Below, one piece after another: positions 51,388 to 59,405 of a stretch of 64,000 nt of DNA. The stretch comes from an actinobacterium LLX17 (GTDB lineage Bacteria; Actinomycetota; Actinomycetes; Propionibacteriales; Nocardioidaceae). Numbering within the stretch: the stretch's first letter is position 1; each line of letters begins with the position of its first letter. Both the position numbers and the translations under genes were made by a program. The notes beneath the pieces were generated by a model. It worked only from the letters and a program-made list of their open reading frames with translations, did no database searches and was not told where the DNA came from. The stretch lies in the NCBI GenBank assembly GCA_000471045.1, contig KI301992.1, positions 2,240,060-2,304,059 on the forward strand, read 5' to 3'.

Positions 51388-51735
51388 ATGAGCACCGTGG
51401 GGCTGGTGTGCCTCGGCCTGCTGGCCGTGACGGGCGCGCTGTGCATCGTGCGCGTGGTCCGTGGACCGACGACGCTCGACCGCACCGTCGCGGCCGACGT
51501 CTTCGTCGCTGCCACCGCCGGCGCCGTCGCCATCGAGGCTGCCGTGGAACGGCACGACGTGACCCTGCCGATCCTCGTCACCCTCGCGTTGGTCGGGTTC
51601 CTCGGCTCGGTCAGCGTCGCGCGGTTCGCCGCCCGCGACGCCACTGCGGGCGACACCACCCCCGACCACACGGATGACGGCACGGGTGACCCTCCGTCGT
51701 CCCCCGACCGCTCGACGCAGGAGGGCACCCCATGA
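51388..51735 (+). CDS. mrpF: Mrp antiporter subunit F
   Basis: 115 residues from ATG 51388 (GGAGGCGACCCC upstream). Three helices with CIVRVVRGPTTLDRTVAADVF, the MnhF signature, and VTLALVGFLGSVSVARF. The last 30 residues are hydrophilic (Asp/Thr/Pro). Overlaps mrpG by 4 bases. Confidence 0.92.
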   Translation: MSTVGLVCLGLLAVTGALCIVRVVRGPTTLDRTVAADVFVAATAGAVAIEAAVERHDVTLPILVTLALVGFLGSVSVARFAARDATAGDTTPDHTDDGTGDPPSSPDRSTQEGTP

Positions 51736-52091
51736 TCGACGTCCTCGCCGGGTTCTTCCTGGTTGCCGGCGCGACCCTCGCGCTCGTGGCCGCGATCGGC
51801 CTGGTGCGCTTCCCCGACGTGTTCAGCCGGATGCACGCCGCCACCAAGCCCCAGACCCTCGGCATCATCTGCATCCTCATCGGCCTGGCGCTGCGCCTGC
51901 AGACCGTCACGGCGGTCACCACGATCATCGTGATCATCGCGTTCCAGCTGTTGACCGCACCCGTGGCGTCGCACATGGTCGGCCGAGCTGCGTACCGGGT
52001 CGGGCTGATGGATCCGGCGCGCCTCACCCACGACGACCTGAAGGGCGAGGCCGAGGCGGGCGACGACCCCGGCGCCGCATCGACGTCGTGA
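51732..52091 (+). CDS. mrpG: Mrp antiporter subunit G
   Basis: 119 residues from ATG 51732. Three helices with AAIGLVRFPDVFSRMHAATKPQTLGI, the hallmark of MnhG/PhaG, and VIIAFQLLTAPVASHMVGRAAYR. Last gene of the mrpA-C-D-E-F-G operon; convergent with the glycosylase gene 33 bases on. Confidence 0.93.
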   Translation: MIDVLAGFFLVAGATLALVAAIGLVRFPDVFSRMHAATKPQTLGIICILIGLALRLQTVTAVTTIIVIIAFQLLTAPVASHMVGRAAYRVGLMDPARLTHDDLKGEAEAGDDPGAASTS

Positions 52092-52124
52092 CGCACGACG
52101 TCCCCGCCGGCGAGGACGGGACCA

Positions 52125-52985
52125 CTACTTGAGGAACTTGCTCGTCGAACGATCCTTGAGCAGGGTGCCGCCGGTCTGGCAGGTCGGGCAGTACTGCAGC
52201 GAGGAGTCGCTGAAGGTGACCTCGGCGACGGTGTCTCCGCACACCGGACACGCCTCGCCGGTGCGTCCGTGCACGCGCATCCGGGTGCGCTTGTCGTCCT
52301 TGAGGTCGGCCGGCGGCTTGCCGTGCGCCTCGGCCAGCGCCTCGGTGAGGACGTCGTGGATGGACGCCGAGAGCCGCGCCACCTGGTCGTCGTCGAGGGT
52401 CTCGGCGATCGCGAACGGCGACAGCTTCGCCGCGTGCAGGATCTCGTCGCTGTAGGCGTTGCCGATGCCGGCGAGGATCTTCTGGTCACGCAGCAGCCGC
52501 TTGACCTGCATGCGCCGGGCCAGCAGCGGCGCGAGCTCGAACCCCTCGGCGAGCGGGTCGGGACCCAGGGCGGCGATGCCCGCAACCTCCTGCGGGTCGC
52601 GCACGAGGTAGACCGCCAGGCCCTTGCGGGTGCCGGCCTCGGTGAGGTCGAAGCCCGCGTGGGGGCCGTCGCCGAGGTCGAGCCGCACGCGCAGGGCGAG
52701 CGGGCCGTTGCCGACCTTGACCCGCTTGTCGGCCAGCTGGTCGGACCAGCGGAGCCACCCCGCCTTGGCCAGGTGGATGACGAGGTGCAGGCCGTCGACG
52801 TCGATGTCGATGAACTTGCCGTGGCGGTGCAGACCCGTGACGGTGAGTCCGCGCAGGGCGTCGAGCGGAGGGTCGTACGTCTTCAGCACCGCGAACGAGG
52901 CGGGCTCCACGTCGGCGACGACCGCCCCCACCATGCGGGCGCGGAGGTCCGCGATCAGCGCGTCGACCTCGGGCATCTCAGGCAC
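52125..52985 (-). CDS. Fpg/Nei-family DNA glycosylase
   Basis: 286 residues from GTG 52985. This start gives M-P-E-M-P-E-V, with the catalytic N-terminal Pro and Glu; an ATG at 52976 would also begin M-P-E-V but would lose the family's MPExPEV pattern. HHHR-like helix-two-turn-helix in DQKILAGIGNAYSDEILHAAKLSP, and a zinc finger CPVC...YCPTCQ at the C-terminus with Lys/Arg nearby. It removes oxidised bases and cuts the abasic site. Fpg and Nei2-type enzymes cannot be told apart safely here. Confidence 0.88.
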   Translation of the reverse strand: MPEMPEVDALIADLRARMVGAVVADVEPASFAVLKTYDPPLDALRGLTVTGLHRHGKFIDIDVDGLHLVIHLAKAGWLRWSDQLADKRVKVGNGPLALRVRLDLGDGPHAGFDLTEAGTRKGLAVYLVRDPQEVAGIAALGPDPLAEGFELAPLLARRMQVKRLLRDQKILAGIGNAYSDEILHAAKLSPFAIAETLDDDQVARLSASIHDVLTEALAEAHGKPPADLKDDKRTRMRVHGRTGEACPVCGDTVAEVTFSDSSLQYCPTCQTGGTLLKDRSTSKFLK

Positions 52986-53038
52986 GGGTCCATCATGACC
53001 CGTCCCGCCGAGCTGCGTGCCCAGATGGGGGCGGTGAT

Positions 53039-54103
53039 TCAGTCGTGGGCGGCGAAGAAGCCGTCCATGCCCGGCCAGGTGGTGCGGACGGCAGCCCGGC
53101 CGGTCAGCACGCCGAGGTGGCCCCCGGGGGCCTGCAGCAGCTGCGTGTCCGGCGCGCCCGTGACGAGGTCGATCAGGTGGCTCACGGCGGCGAGCGGAGC
53201 CAACGTGTCGTTCAGCCCCGCCACCACCAGCACCGGCACGTCGATGTCGGCCAGGTGCACCGGCCGGCCGCCGAGCTTCATCGTGCCCGTCGCGAACTCG
53301 TTCGAGCGCATCACGACGTGGTACAGCTGGCCGAACGTGCGGCCCGGGTAGGCGTACATGCTGCTCATGAACCGGTCGACGGCCTCGAGCTGGGCGAGGA
53401 AGTCGCGGTCGTCGGCGTGCGTGAGCATCGAGATCGGCTTGGTCAGGTACTTGTCGGCGGCCGACATCTGGAAGCCGAAGCGGGTCAGCGACGCGGGCAC
53501 GCCACCCAGCGAGCGGTAGACGGGCCCGACGAGTCCCCCGATCACCCGGTCGACGGGACGCGCCAGCGCGAGCAGCGGCACCGCGCGCAGGTCGAACGGG
53601 CTCGCCACCGCGGTGACCGAGGCGATCGGCAGGTCCTGGCGGGCCGCTGCGGTGAACATCGTGAAGATGCCGCCGAGGCTCCACCCCACCATGTGCAGGT
53701 CCTCGTACCCCGCGTGCGCCGAGGCCCGCTCCAACGCGTCCGGCAGCACCGTGTCGACCCAGTGCTCGATGCCCAGCGAACGATGGCCGAAGTTCACCGG
53801 CCCGTAGTCGACGAGGTAGACCGTGCGGCCGCGGTTCACGAAGTACTCGACGACGCTGCACCCGCGACGTAGGTCGAACGCCAGGGCGGGCGCTGCCAGT
53901 GGCGGGACCAGGAAGATCGGCCGGCCGCGGCTGGGCACGCCGGGCGCGGCGTCGTACTTGTACAGCTCGTAGCCCTCGCGCTTGGTGATGCGCTCGCGCG
54001 GCATGGGCGTCAGGTCCGCGAGCGGACGACGTCGCACCTTGTCGGTGAGGTTCGTTCGCGCTGCCCCGAGGTCGCGGGGGACGCGGAGTGCGAGAAGGGC
54101 CAC
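53039..54103 (-). CDS. PhaC-like alpha/beta hydrolase
   Basis: 354 residues from GTG 54103 (GGAAGATCC upstream); longer starts lack support. The frame RPIFLVPPLAAPALAFDLRRGCSVVEYFVNRGRTVYLVDYGP is that of class III PHA synthase-like proteins, but the nucleophile motif is VGWSLGG with Ser instead of the synthase Cys. VPVLVVAGLNDTLAPL carries the catalytic Asp and GGHLGVL the His. No PhaE, phasin or phaA/B gene is near, so it is more likely an esterase or depolymerase-like enzyme than a PHA synthase. Confidence 0.82.
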   Translation of the reverse strand: MALLALRVPRDLGAARTNLTDKVRRRPLADLTPMPRERITKREGYELYKYDAAPGVPSRGRPIFLVPPLAAPALAFDLRRGCSVVEYFVNRGRTVYLVDYGPVNFGHRSLGIEHWVDTVLPDALERASAHAGYEDLHMVGWSLGGIFTMFTAAARQDLPIASVTAVASPFDLRAVPLLALARPVDRVIGGLVGPVYRSLGGVPASLTRFGFQMSAADKYLTKPISMLTHADDRDFLAQLEAVDRFMSSMYAYPGRTFGQLYHVVMRSNEFATGTMKLGGRPVHLADIDVPVLVVAGLNDTLAPLAAVSHLIDLVTGAPDTQLLQAPGGHLGVLTGRAAVRTTWPGMDGFFAAHD

Positions 54104-54131
54104 GGGCGGATCTTCCCACAGCCGCTGCGGG

Positions 54132-55349
54132 TCAGCCGGTGAACGTGAGCCAGAGCAGTGAGACGTTGAGCGCAATGACGATCGTCGCGACGACGCAGGC
54201 GGCCGCGGTCACGGCTCGTCGATTGACGTGCTCGCCCATCACGCTGCTGCTCGCGGTCAGCACGACCAGCGGGATCAGGGCGAAGGGGATGCCGAGCGAG
54301 AGCACGACCTGCGAGACGATCAGCGCTCGGCTCGGCTCCACGCCGATGGCGATCACGATGACCGCCGGGATCGCCGTGATGAGCCGGCGCAGGAGTCGCG
54401 GCAGGCGCATGCCCAGCAGCCCCTGCATGACCTCGGCGCCCGCCGCGCTGCCGACCGACGTCGACGCCAGGCCCGAGCCGAGCAGCGCCACGGCGAACAG
54501 CAGCGCCACGCCGGCGCCGAGCTCCGACGTCACCACCTCGTGCACCCCCGTGAGCGTCTCGGTGCCCTCGAGGCCGTAGAGCGCCGAGGCCGCCAGCACC
54601 AGCAGCGACAGGTTCAGCAGGCCGGCGAGCACCAGTGCGGCGACGACGTCGACGCGGGTGGCGCGCAGCAGCGTCGGCAGCGAGAGGCCGTGACCGCGGC
54701 TGCCGAGCCGGCTGGTGGTCAGGCTGGAGTGCAGGTAGATGACGTGGGGCATGACGGTGGCGCCGATGATGCCCGAGGCGAGCAGCACGCTCTCCGCGCC
54801 GTCGAACCGCGGCACCAGGCCGCCGGCGAGGGCACCGGCCTCCGGCGGGGCGACGAACAGGCCGGCGACGAATCCGACCGCGATCAGCGCGAGGAAACCC
54901 ATGATCACGCGCTCGAGGGCACTCTGTCCGCGCCAGTCACCGATCATCAGGATCAGCACGGAGACCACCACGGTGACGAGCGCGCCGGCCACGAGCGGCA
55001 GGTCGAACAGCAGGTACAGCGCGATCGCACCGCCGACGACCTCGGCGAGGTCGGTCGCGATCGCGATGGCCTCGGCCTGCAGCCAGTAGGCGATGCGGGT
55101 GCGGGTCGGCAACCGTTCACCGAGGTGGGTCGACAGGGACCGTCCGGTGATCAGCCCCAGCTTGGCCGAGAGGTACTGCACCAGCACGGCCATGACGTTC
55201 GCCAGCACCACGACCCACACGAGGGTGTAGCCGAACGAGGCGCCGGCCGTGACGTTGGTGGCGACGTTGCCGGGGTCGACGTACGCGACTGCGGCGATGA
55301 AGGCCGGCCCGAGGAGCGCCACGCGGCGCAAGCGGTCACGGACGAGCAT
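54132..55349 (-). CDS. mntH: Nramp-family divalent metal/proton symporter
   Basis: 405 residues from ATG 55349 (TAGGCGG before it); ATG 55361 would add four residues. Eleven helices; GPAFIAAVAYVDPGNVATNVTAGASFGYTL contains the metal-binding DPGN in helix 1, and GIIGATVMPHVIYLHSSL has the Met-Pro-His of helix 6. These residues select Mn(II), Fe(II) and similar ions. No MntR gene or obvious MntR box was seen upstream; two hairpin repeats fill that space. Confidence 0.92.
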   Translation of the reverse strand: MLVRDRLRRVALLGPAFIAAVAYVDPGNVATNVTAGASFGYTLVWVVVLANVMAVLVQYLSAKLGLITGRSLSTHLGERLPTRTRIAYWLQAEAIAIATDLAEVVGGAIALYLLFDLPLVAGALVTVVVSVLILMIGDWRGQSALERVIMGFLALIAVGFVAGLFVAPPEAGALAGGLVPRFDGAESVLLASGIIGATVMPHVIYLHSSLTTSRLGSRGHGLSLPTLLRATRVDVVAALVLAGLLNLSLLVLAASALYGLEGTETLTGVHEVVTSELGAGVALLFAVALLGSGLASTSVGSAAGAEVMQGLLGMRLPRLLRRLITAIPAVIVIAIGVEPSRALIVSQVVLSLGIPFALIPLVVLTASSSVMGEHVNRRAVTAAACVVATIVIALNVSLLWLTFTG

Positions 55350-55423
55350 GCCGCCTAGCATCTCGCACCCCTGGACTGACCCAGGATTGGGTGGTCAGGT
55401 GCGACCTTGCCCGCGGGGGACGC

Positions 55424-55468
55424 ACGATGATGCATTGCGGTAGCCCCAGCGACCCGGATGCATCATTC
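55424..55468 (+). repeat. Palindromic hairpin repeat, copy 2
   Basis: ATGATGCAT (55427-55435) pairs with ATGCATCAT (55458-55466); inner stem GGTAGC-CCCA-GCGACC with one A-G mismatch. Same design as the copy at 38410, with changes that keep the pairing. Confidence 0.8.
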
Positions 55469-55487
55469 TTCGAGCCTGCAGGGGCGC

Positions 55488-55533
55488 ACGATGATGCTTT
55501 GCGGTAGCCCCGACTACCCGGATGCATCATCGT
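55488..55533 (+). repeat. Palindromic hairpin repeat, copy 3
   Basis: ACGATGATGC (55488-55497) pairs perfectly with GCATCATCGT (55524-55533); inner stem GGTAG-CCCCGA-CTACC. Direct neighbour of copy 2 in the same orientation, 64 bases start to start. Both lie between the mntH start and the helicase terminator. Confidence 0.83.
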
Positions 55534-55568
55534 CCGTCCCCGCTAGGGCGTCGGCTGGGCCACGCGGA

Positions 55569-55607
55569 ACCGCCCCGGACCCGTCGGTGAGACGGGTGCG
55601 GGGCGGT
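55569..55607 (-). terminator. Terminator hairpin of the helicase gene
   Basis: ACCGCCCC (55569-55576) pairs with 55600-55607, and ACCCGTC (55579-55585) with GACGGGT (55591-55597), around a GGTGA loop with one mismatch between the stems. It begins 13 bases after the helicase stop. Confidence 0.75.
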
Positions 55608-55619
55608 GTCCGGACTGGG

Positions 55620-57095
55620 TCAGCGGCTGGCGCTGCGGCCGCCGCCGGCGCCACGCGAGGTGGGCTGACCGGACGGCTGGCCCGAGCGGTTGCGACCGGC
55701 GCCGTTGCGGTTGCGGCTGTTGCCGCCACCGGAACGACCGCGGGGTCCGCCGCCACCGTTGCCACCGTTGGAGCCGCCGCGGCCACGGCCGCCACCGTTG
55801 CCGCCACCGGCGCTGCGGTGACCGCGACCGTCGGTGATGGGCGAGTCGTCGCCGGGACGACCCGTCGTGGCGAGCGAGTCGACCGTCAGCGGCGACGCGA
55901 GCTCGCGCGCCTTGTGCTGGCGGGCGCTGACGCCGGCCTTGCGCTGCAGGGCGACGACGTCGCGCAGGTCCTCGGGCGCCGTCATGGTGACGACGGTGCC
56001 GGACTCACCGGCGCGAGCCGTGCGGCCCGAGCGGTGGGTGTAGGCCTTGTGCTCGGCCGGGGCGTCGAAGTGCAGCACGAGCGGCACGTCGTCGACGTGG
56101 ATGCCGCGAGCCGCGATGTCGGTGGCCACGATGACCTGCGCGTCGCCGGAGGAGAAGCGAGCCAGGTTGCGGTCGCGCTTGCGCTGGTCGAGATCGCCGT
56201 GGAGGTCGACGGCCTCGATGCCGCCCTGCGTCAGCTGGCGGGCCACGCGGGCGGCGCCGCGACGGGTGCGGGCGAAGACGATGGTGCGGGGCGTGTTGAG
56301 CAGCAGGTCGCGGACGACCGTCATGCGCTCGGTGCGATCAGCCACGACGACGTGGTGCGACATCGTGCCGACCTCGCCCTGCGGGGTCTCGATCTCGTGC
56401 AGCACGTGCTCGGGCAGGTGACGCTTCACCAGACGGTCGACGTCACCGTCGAGCGTCGCCGAGAGCAGCAGGCGCTGGGCCGAGCGGGGGGTGGCGGCCA
56501 GCAGGGCGTCGATCGGCTTGAAGAAGCCGAGGTCGCACAGGTGGTCGGCCTCGTCGAGCACGATGATCTCGAGCCCGTCAAGGGTCACGGCGCGACGGTC
56601 GATCAGGTCGCTGAGGCGGCCCGGCGTGGCGACGACGAGGTCGACGCCGTCGCGCAGACGGGCGGCCTGGCGACCGATCGGCATGCCGCCGAGGACCGTC
56701 ATGACGCGCAGCTGCAGCGCGTCGGCCAGCGGCGTGAGCACCCGCTCGATCTGGGTGGCGAGCTCGCGGGTCGGCACGAGGATCAGGCCGCGCGGCATGC
56801 GGGCCTGGCGACGGCCGCCGGCCAGCATGTCGAGCACGGGGACGCCGAAGGCCAGGGTCTTGCCCGAACCGGTGCGGGCACGGCCCAGCACGTTCTTGCC
56901 GGCGAGCGCCGACGGAAGGACCGCCTGCTGCACCGGGGTGGGCTCAGTGATGCCCTCACGGGCGAGGGCCCGCACCAGCGGCTTCGGCAGGCCGAGGTTC
57001 GAGAACCCGGTCTCTCCCGCGGCAGCGGGGGCGGTGGGCTTCGGGGTGGTGGCGGGCTCGGTGGACAGGGGAACAGAAACAGACGTGGGACTCAC
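55620..57095 (-). CDS. DEAD-box RNA helicase with RGG-rich tail
   Basis: 491 residues from GTG 57095. Full motif set: GFSNLGLPKPLVRAL and Q motif (EPTPVQQAVLP), motif I ARTGSGKT, Ia PTRELATQ, Ib TPGR, motif II DEAD, III SAT, IV-V (VFARTRRGA, VATDIAARGIHV) and VI HRSGRTARAG. The last 75 residues are Gly, Arg, Asn and Ser-rich (GGGNGGGRGRGG), a typical RNA-binding tail of RhlE/CsdA-type actinobacterial helicases. Role: RNA unwinding, probably in cold growth or RNA decay. Single gene with its own terminator. Confidence 0.93.
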   Translation of the reverse strand: MSPTSVSVPLSTEPATTPKPTAPAAAGETGFSNLGLPKPLVRALAREGITEPTPVQQAVLPSALAGKNVLGRARTGSGKTLAFGVPVLDMLAGGRRQARMPRGLILVPTRELATQIERVLTPLADALQLRVMTVLGGMPIGRQAARLRDGVDLVVATPGRLSDLIDRRAVTLDGLEIIVLDEADHLCDLGFFKPIDALLAATPRSAQRLLLSATLDGDVDRLVKRHLPEHVLHEIETPQGEVGTMSHHVVVADRTERMTVVRDLLLNTPRTIVFARTRRGAARVARQLTQGGIEAVDLHGDLDQRKRDRNLARFSSGDAQVIVATDIAARGIHVDDVPLVLHFDAPAEHKAYTHRSGRTARAGESGTVVTMTAPEDLRDVVALQRKAGVSARQHKARELASPLTVDSLATTGRPGDDSPITDGRGHRSAGGGNGGGRGRGGSNGGNGGGGPRGRSGGGNSRNRNGAGRNRSGQPSGQPTSRGAGGGRSASR

Positions 57096-57253
57096 GGGAC
57101 TCTCAGACGATCAGGGGCCCGCGGTGCGCGCATGAAGGCTGCGAAATCCTGGGCACGGAAGGGCCCCGATTCCCGGGGCCGAACCACCAGTCTAGCGGCT
57201 CGGACGCCTCAGCCCCGAATCCTGCGGCCCGAGCGTGGCCGAAGACACGTCGG

Positions 57254-57544
57254 TCAGGCGACGAGGTCGCCGTACTCGGGGTGCTTCTCGATGAACTTCC
57301 GCACGTACGAGCACTCGGGCACGATCTTCTCGCCCCGGCTGCGGATGTCGTCGAGCGCACCGCCGACGAGCTTGCCGCCGAGGCCCTGGCCGGAGTACGC
57401 ATCGTCGACGACGGTGTGCGGCATGACGAGCGCGCCGTCACCGGACTGGATCTCGGTGTGGCCGGCGACGGCGCCGTCGACCACGATCTCGTAGCGGTGC
57501 TCGTCGTCGTTGCGGACGACCTCGATCGTGGGGTTCTCGCTCAT
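57254..57544 (-). CDS. Small GNAT N-acetyltransferase (YjdJ/GNAT_acetyltransf_2 type)
   Basis: 96 residues from ATG 57544 (ATGA overlap with purQ). Short GNAT fold: [67 protein letters not shown] in order, with QGLGGKL as the acetyl-CoA loop and the ending CSYVRxFIxxHPEY of the PF14542 group. Substrate unknown. Downstream member of the purS-purQ unit. Confidence 0.88.
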   Translation of the reverse strand: MSENPTIEVVRNDDEHRYEIVVDGAVAGHTEIQSGDGALVMPHTVVDDAYSGQGLGGKLVGGALDDIRSRGEKIVPECSYVRKFIEKHPEYGDLVA

Positions 57545-58212
57545 GCTCCGACCATAGTGCGGATCGCGGAGGTGAACAGTCCGAGACCGTCGGTGCCGGG
57601 ACCGCAGAGGTCCTCGACCGCGTGCTCGGGGTGCGGCATGAGGCCCACGACGTTGCCGCGCTCGTTGGAGATGCCGGCGATCGCGCGCAGCGACCCGTTC
57701 GGGTCTGTGCCCACGTACCGGAAGACCACGCGACCCTCGCCCTCGAGCCGGTCGAGCGTCTCGGCGTCGGCCACGAAACCACCCTCGCCGTTCTTGAGCG
57801 GGATGGTGATCTGCTGGCCCTCGGCGAAGTCGCGGGTCCAGGCGGTGTCGGCGTTCTCGACGCTGAGCACCTGGTCGCGGCACACGAAGGTGCGGTGGTT
57901 GTTGCGGATGAGCGCGCCCGGCAGCAGGTGCGACTCGCACAGGATCTGGAAGCCGTTGCAGATGCCCAGCACCGGCATGCCGCGCTCGGCGGCAGCGACG
58001 ACCTCGGTCATGATCGGCGCGAAGCGGGCGATGGCGCCGCAGCGCAGGTAGTCGCCGTACGAGAAGCCGCCCGGCAGGACGATCGCCTCGACGTCGCCGA
58101 GGTCGTGGTCGCCGTGCCAGAGCGCGACCGGCTCGGCACCGGCGAGGCGCACCGCGCGGCGCGCGTCGACGTCGTCGAGCGAGCCCGGGAAGGTGACGAC
58201 GCCGATCTTCAT
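57541..58212 (-). CDS. purQ: Phosphoribosylformylglycinamidine synthase, glutaminase subunit
   Basis: 223 residues from ATG 58212 (4-base overlap with purS). Class I glutamine amidotransferase: [33 protein letters not shown], the nucleophile Cys in GICNGFQIL and the His/Glu in [11 protein letters not shown]. It supplies ammonia to PurL for FGAM synthesis in the purine pathway. purL is not in the window. Confidence 0.95.
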   Translation of the reverse strand: MKIGVVTFPGSLDDVDARRAVRLAGAEPVALWHGDHDLGDVEAIVLPGGFSYGDYLRCGAIARFAPIMTEVVAAAERGMPVLGICNGFQILCESHLLPGALIRNNHRTFVCRDQVLSVENADTAWTRDFAEGQQITIPLKNGEGGFVADAETLDRLEGEGRVVFRYVGTDPNGSLRAIAGISNERGNVVGLMPHPEHAVEDLCGPGTDGLGLFTSAIRTMVGA

Positions 58213-58451
58213 GACTCCACCCGGACCGTGTAGTCCTCGATGACCGGGTTGGAGAGCAGGGTGGCGGCGATCTTCTCGATCTCGGCCAGGGTGCCCGGCT
58301 CGGTGTCGGCGACCTCGAGCTCGAAGCGCTTGCCTTGGCGGACGTCGCTGACCCCGGAGAAGCCGAGCCGCGGCAGTGCGCCGTGGACCGCCTTGCCCTG
58401 GGGATCGAGGATCTCGGGCTTGGGCATGACGTCAACGACCACGCGAGGCAT
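58209..58451 (-). CDS. purS: Phosphoribosylformylglycinamidine synthase, PurS subunit
   Basis: 80 residues from ATG 58451. PurS fold: [39 protein letters not shown] and NPVIEDYTV. It bridges PurL and PurQ. The start codon lies inside a 17-bp hairpin; TAGACT in the hairpin loop ends six bases before the ATG, so a leaderless mRNA starting at the ATG is likely. Overlaps purQ. Confidence 0.95.
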   Translation of the reverse strand: MPRVVVDVMPKPEILDPQGKAVHGALPRLGFSGVSDVRQGKRFELEVADTEPGTLAEIEKIAATLLSNPVIEDYTVRVES

Positions 58452-58480
58452 GCGCCGAGTCTATCGGCGCATGCCTCGCG
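58442..58480 (-). promoter_or_regulatory. 17-bp hairpin containing the purS start codon and a -10 box
   Basis: 58442-58458 pairs perfectly with 58464-58480 around the loop GTCTA. It follows the AIM24 stop, so it can end that transcript; the purS ATG (58451-58449) is in its far arm, and TAGACT (58463-58458) fits a -10 box for purS. Read-through RNA would hide the start codon, while RNA starting at the ATG would not contain the hairpin. Confidence 0.7.
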
Positions 58481-58508
58481 GTCGGAAACGCGTCCCGGGT
58501 CGGCTGGG

Positions 58509-59366
58509 TCAGCCGGCCTGCGTGGGGACCTGCGGCCCCTCGGAGGGCTGCACGATGACGAACCCGGCACCGGAGAACGCGACCTGGAAGGCCTCGCCCG
58601 AGCCGCGGCCGATCAACGAGCCCGCCGTGAAGCTGGACTTGATCGAGGTCTGCAGACCGACCGACCAGGCGACCAGTGCGTTGGCGTCGGCGAAGGTCGG
58701 CGCCTCGGCCGGGTTGAGCACCACCGGGTTGCCGTCGGTGGTGACGGCCACCCACCCGGAGCCGCGCAGCGTGGTGTTGAACAGGCCGCCGGCGGCCATG
58801 CTTCCGCCCCGGACCCGCTCGACGTTCCAGTCGAGCGACGACGAGAACGCCAGCACCGCAGCACCGTTGACCGAGATGCCGCTGTTCGCGAGCCGCAGGA
58901 TGTGCACGTGCTTGGCGGTGTCGGCCAGGAAGACGTCGCCGGCACCGCTGACCTGCATGAGCGACAAGCCCTCGCCGGTCATGGCCTTCTTGAGGAACTT
59001 CGCCGCGCCGCCGCCCTGGTAGGCGAAGTCGACGTTGCCCTGGTAGGCCACCATCGCGCCCTGCTTGGCCATGAACGGCTGGTCGATGCGGACCCGCAGC
59101 AGGCGCTCGTTCTGCTTCTGCGGACCCACGCCCTCGACCTCCGTGAAGGTGCCGTCGACCAGGTCACCGGAGAGCCCCGCGAACGGGTCACCCCCCTGCT
59201 GAGCCTGTGGTGGCGGTCCCGCCTGGCCGCCCTGGGGAGGCGGTCCGGCGACGTACGGGTCGGTCGAGGCGACGCCACCGTTGCTGACGTGCTCGGTCCA
59301 GCCGTTGCCGTCGTGGTAGCGGTACTCGTGCTTGCCGTTCGGGTCCGGCTGCCAACCTGCGCTCAT
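58509..59366 (-). CDS. AIM24-family protein with N-terminal DUF2510 domain
   Basis: 285 residues from ATG 59366 (CAGGAGTCACC upstream). Residues 1-28 are a DUF2510 module (GWQPDPNGKHEYRYHDGNGWTEHV). A Pro/Gln/Gly-rich linker leads to an AIM24-like beta-sandwich (VRIDQPFMAKQGAMVAYQGNVDFAYQGGG, GLSLMQVSGAGDVFLADTAKHVHILRL, GSMAAGGLFNTTLRGSGWVAVTT, in order). The family is often called TIGR00266/AIM24 and has no clear function in bacteria. Ends just before the purS hairpin. Confidence 0.85.
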   Translation of the reverse strand: MSAGWQPDPNGKHEYRYHDGNGWTEHVSNGGVASTDPYVAGPPPQGGQAGPPPQAQQGGDPFAGLSGDLVDGTFTEVEGVGPQKQNERLLRVRIDQPFMAKQGAMVAYQGNVDFAYQGGGAAKFLKKAMTGEGLSLMQVSGAGDVFLADTAKHVHILRLANSGISVNGAAVLAFSSSLDWNVERVRGGSMAAGGLFNTTLRGSGWVAVTTDGNPVVLNPAEAPTFADANALVAWSVGLQTSIKSSFTAGSLIGRGSGEAFQVAFSGAGFVIVQPSEGPQVPTQAG

Positions 59367-59405
59367 GGTGACTCCTGTCGAGGTGAGGGTCGAGGGCGAA
59401 CGGGC

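Noticed and set aside
53039-54103. PHA synthase PhaC
   Set aside because: The nucleophile is Ser (GWSLGG), not Cys, and no other PHA genes are near.
55424-55533. CRISPR array
   Set aside because: Only two units of a self-complementary repeat with no unique spacer series and no cas genes.
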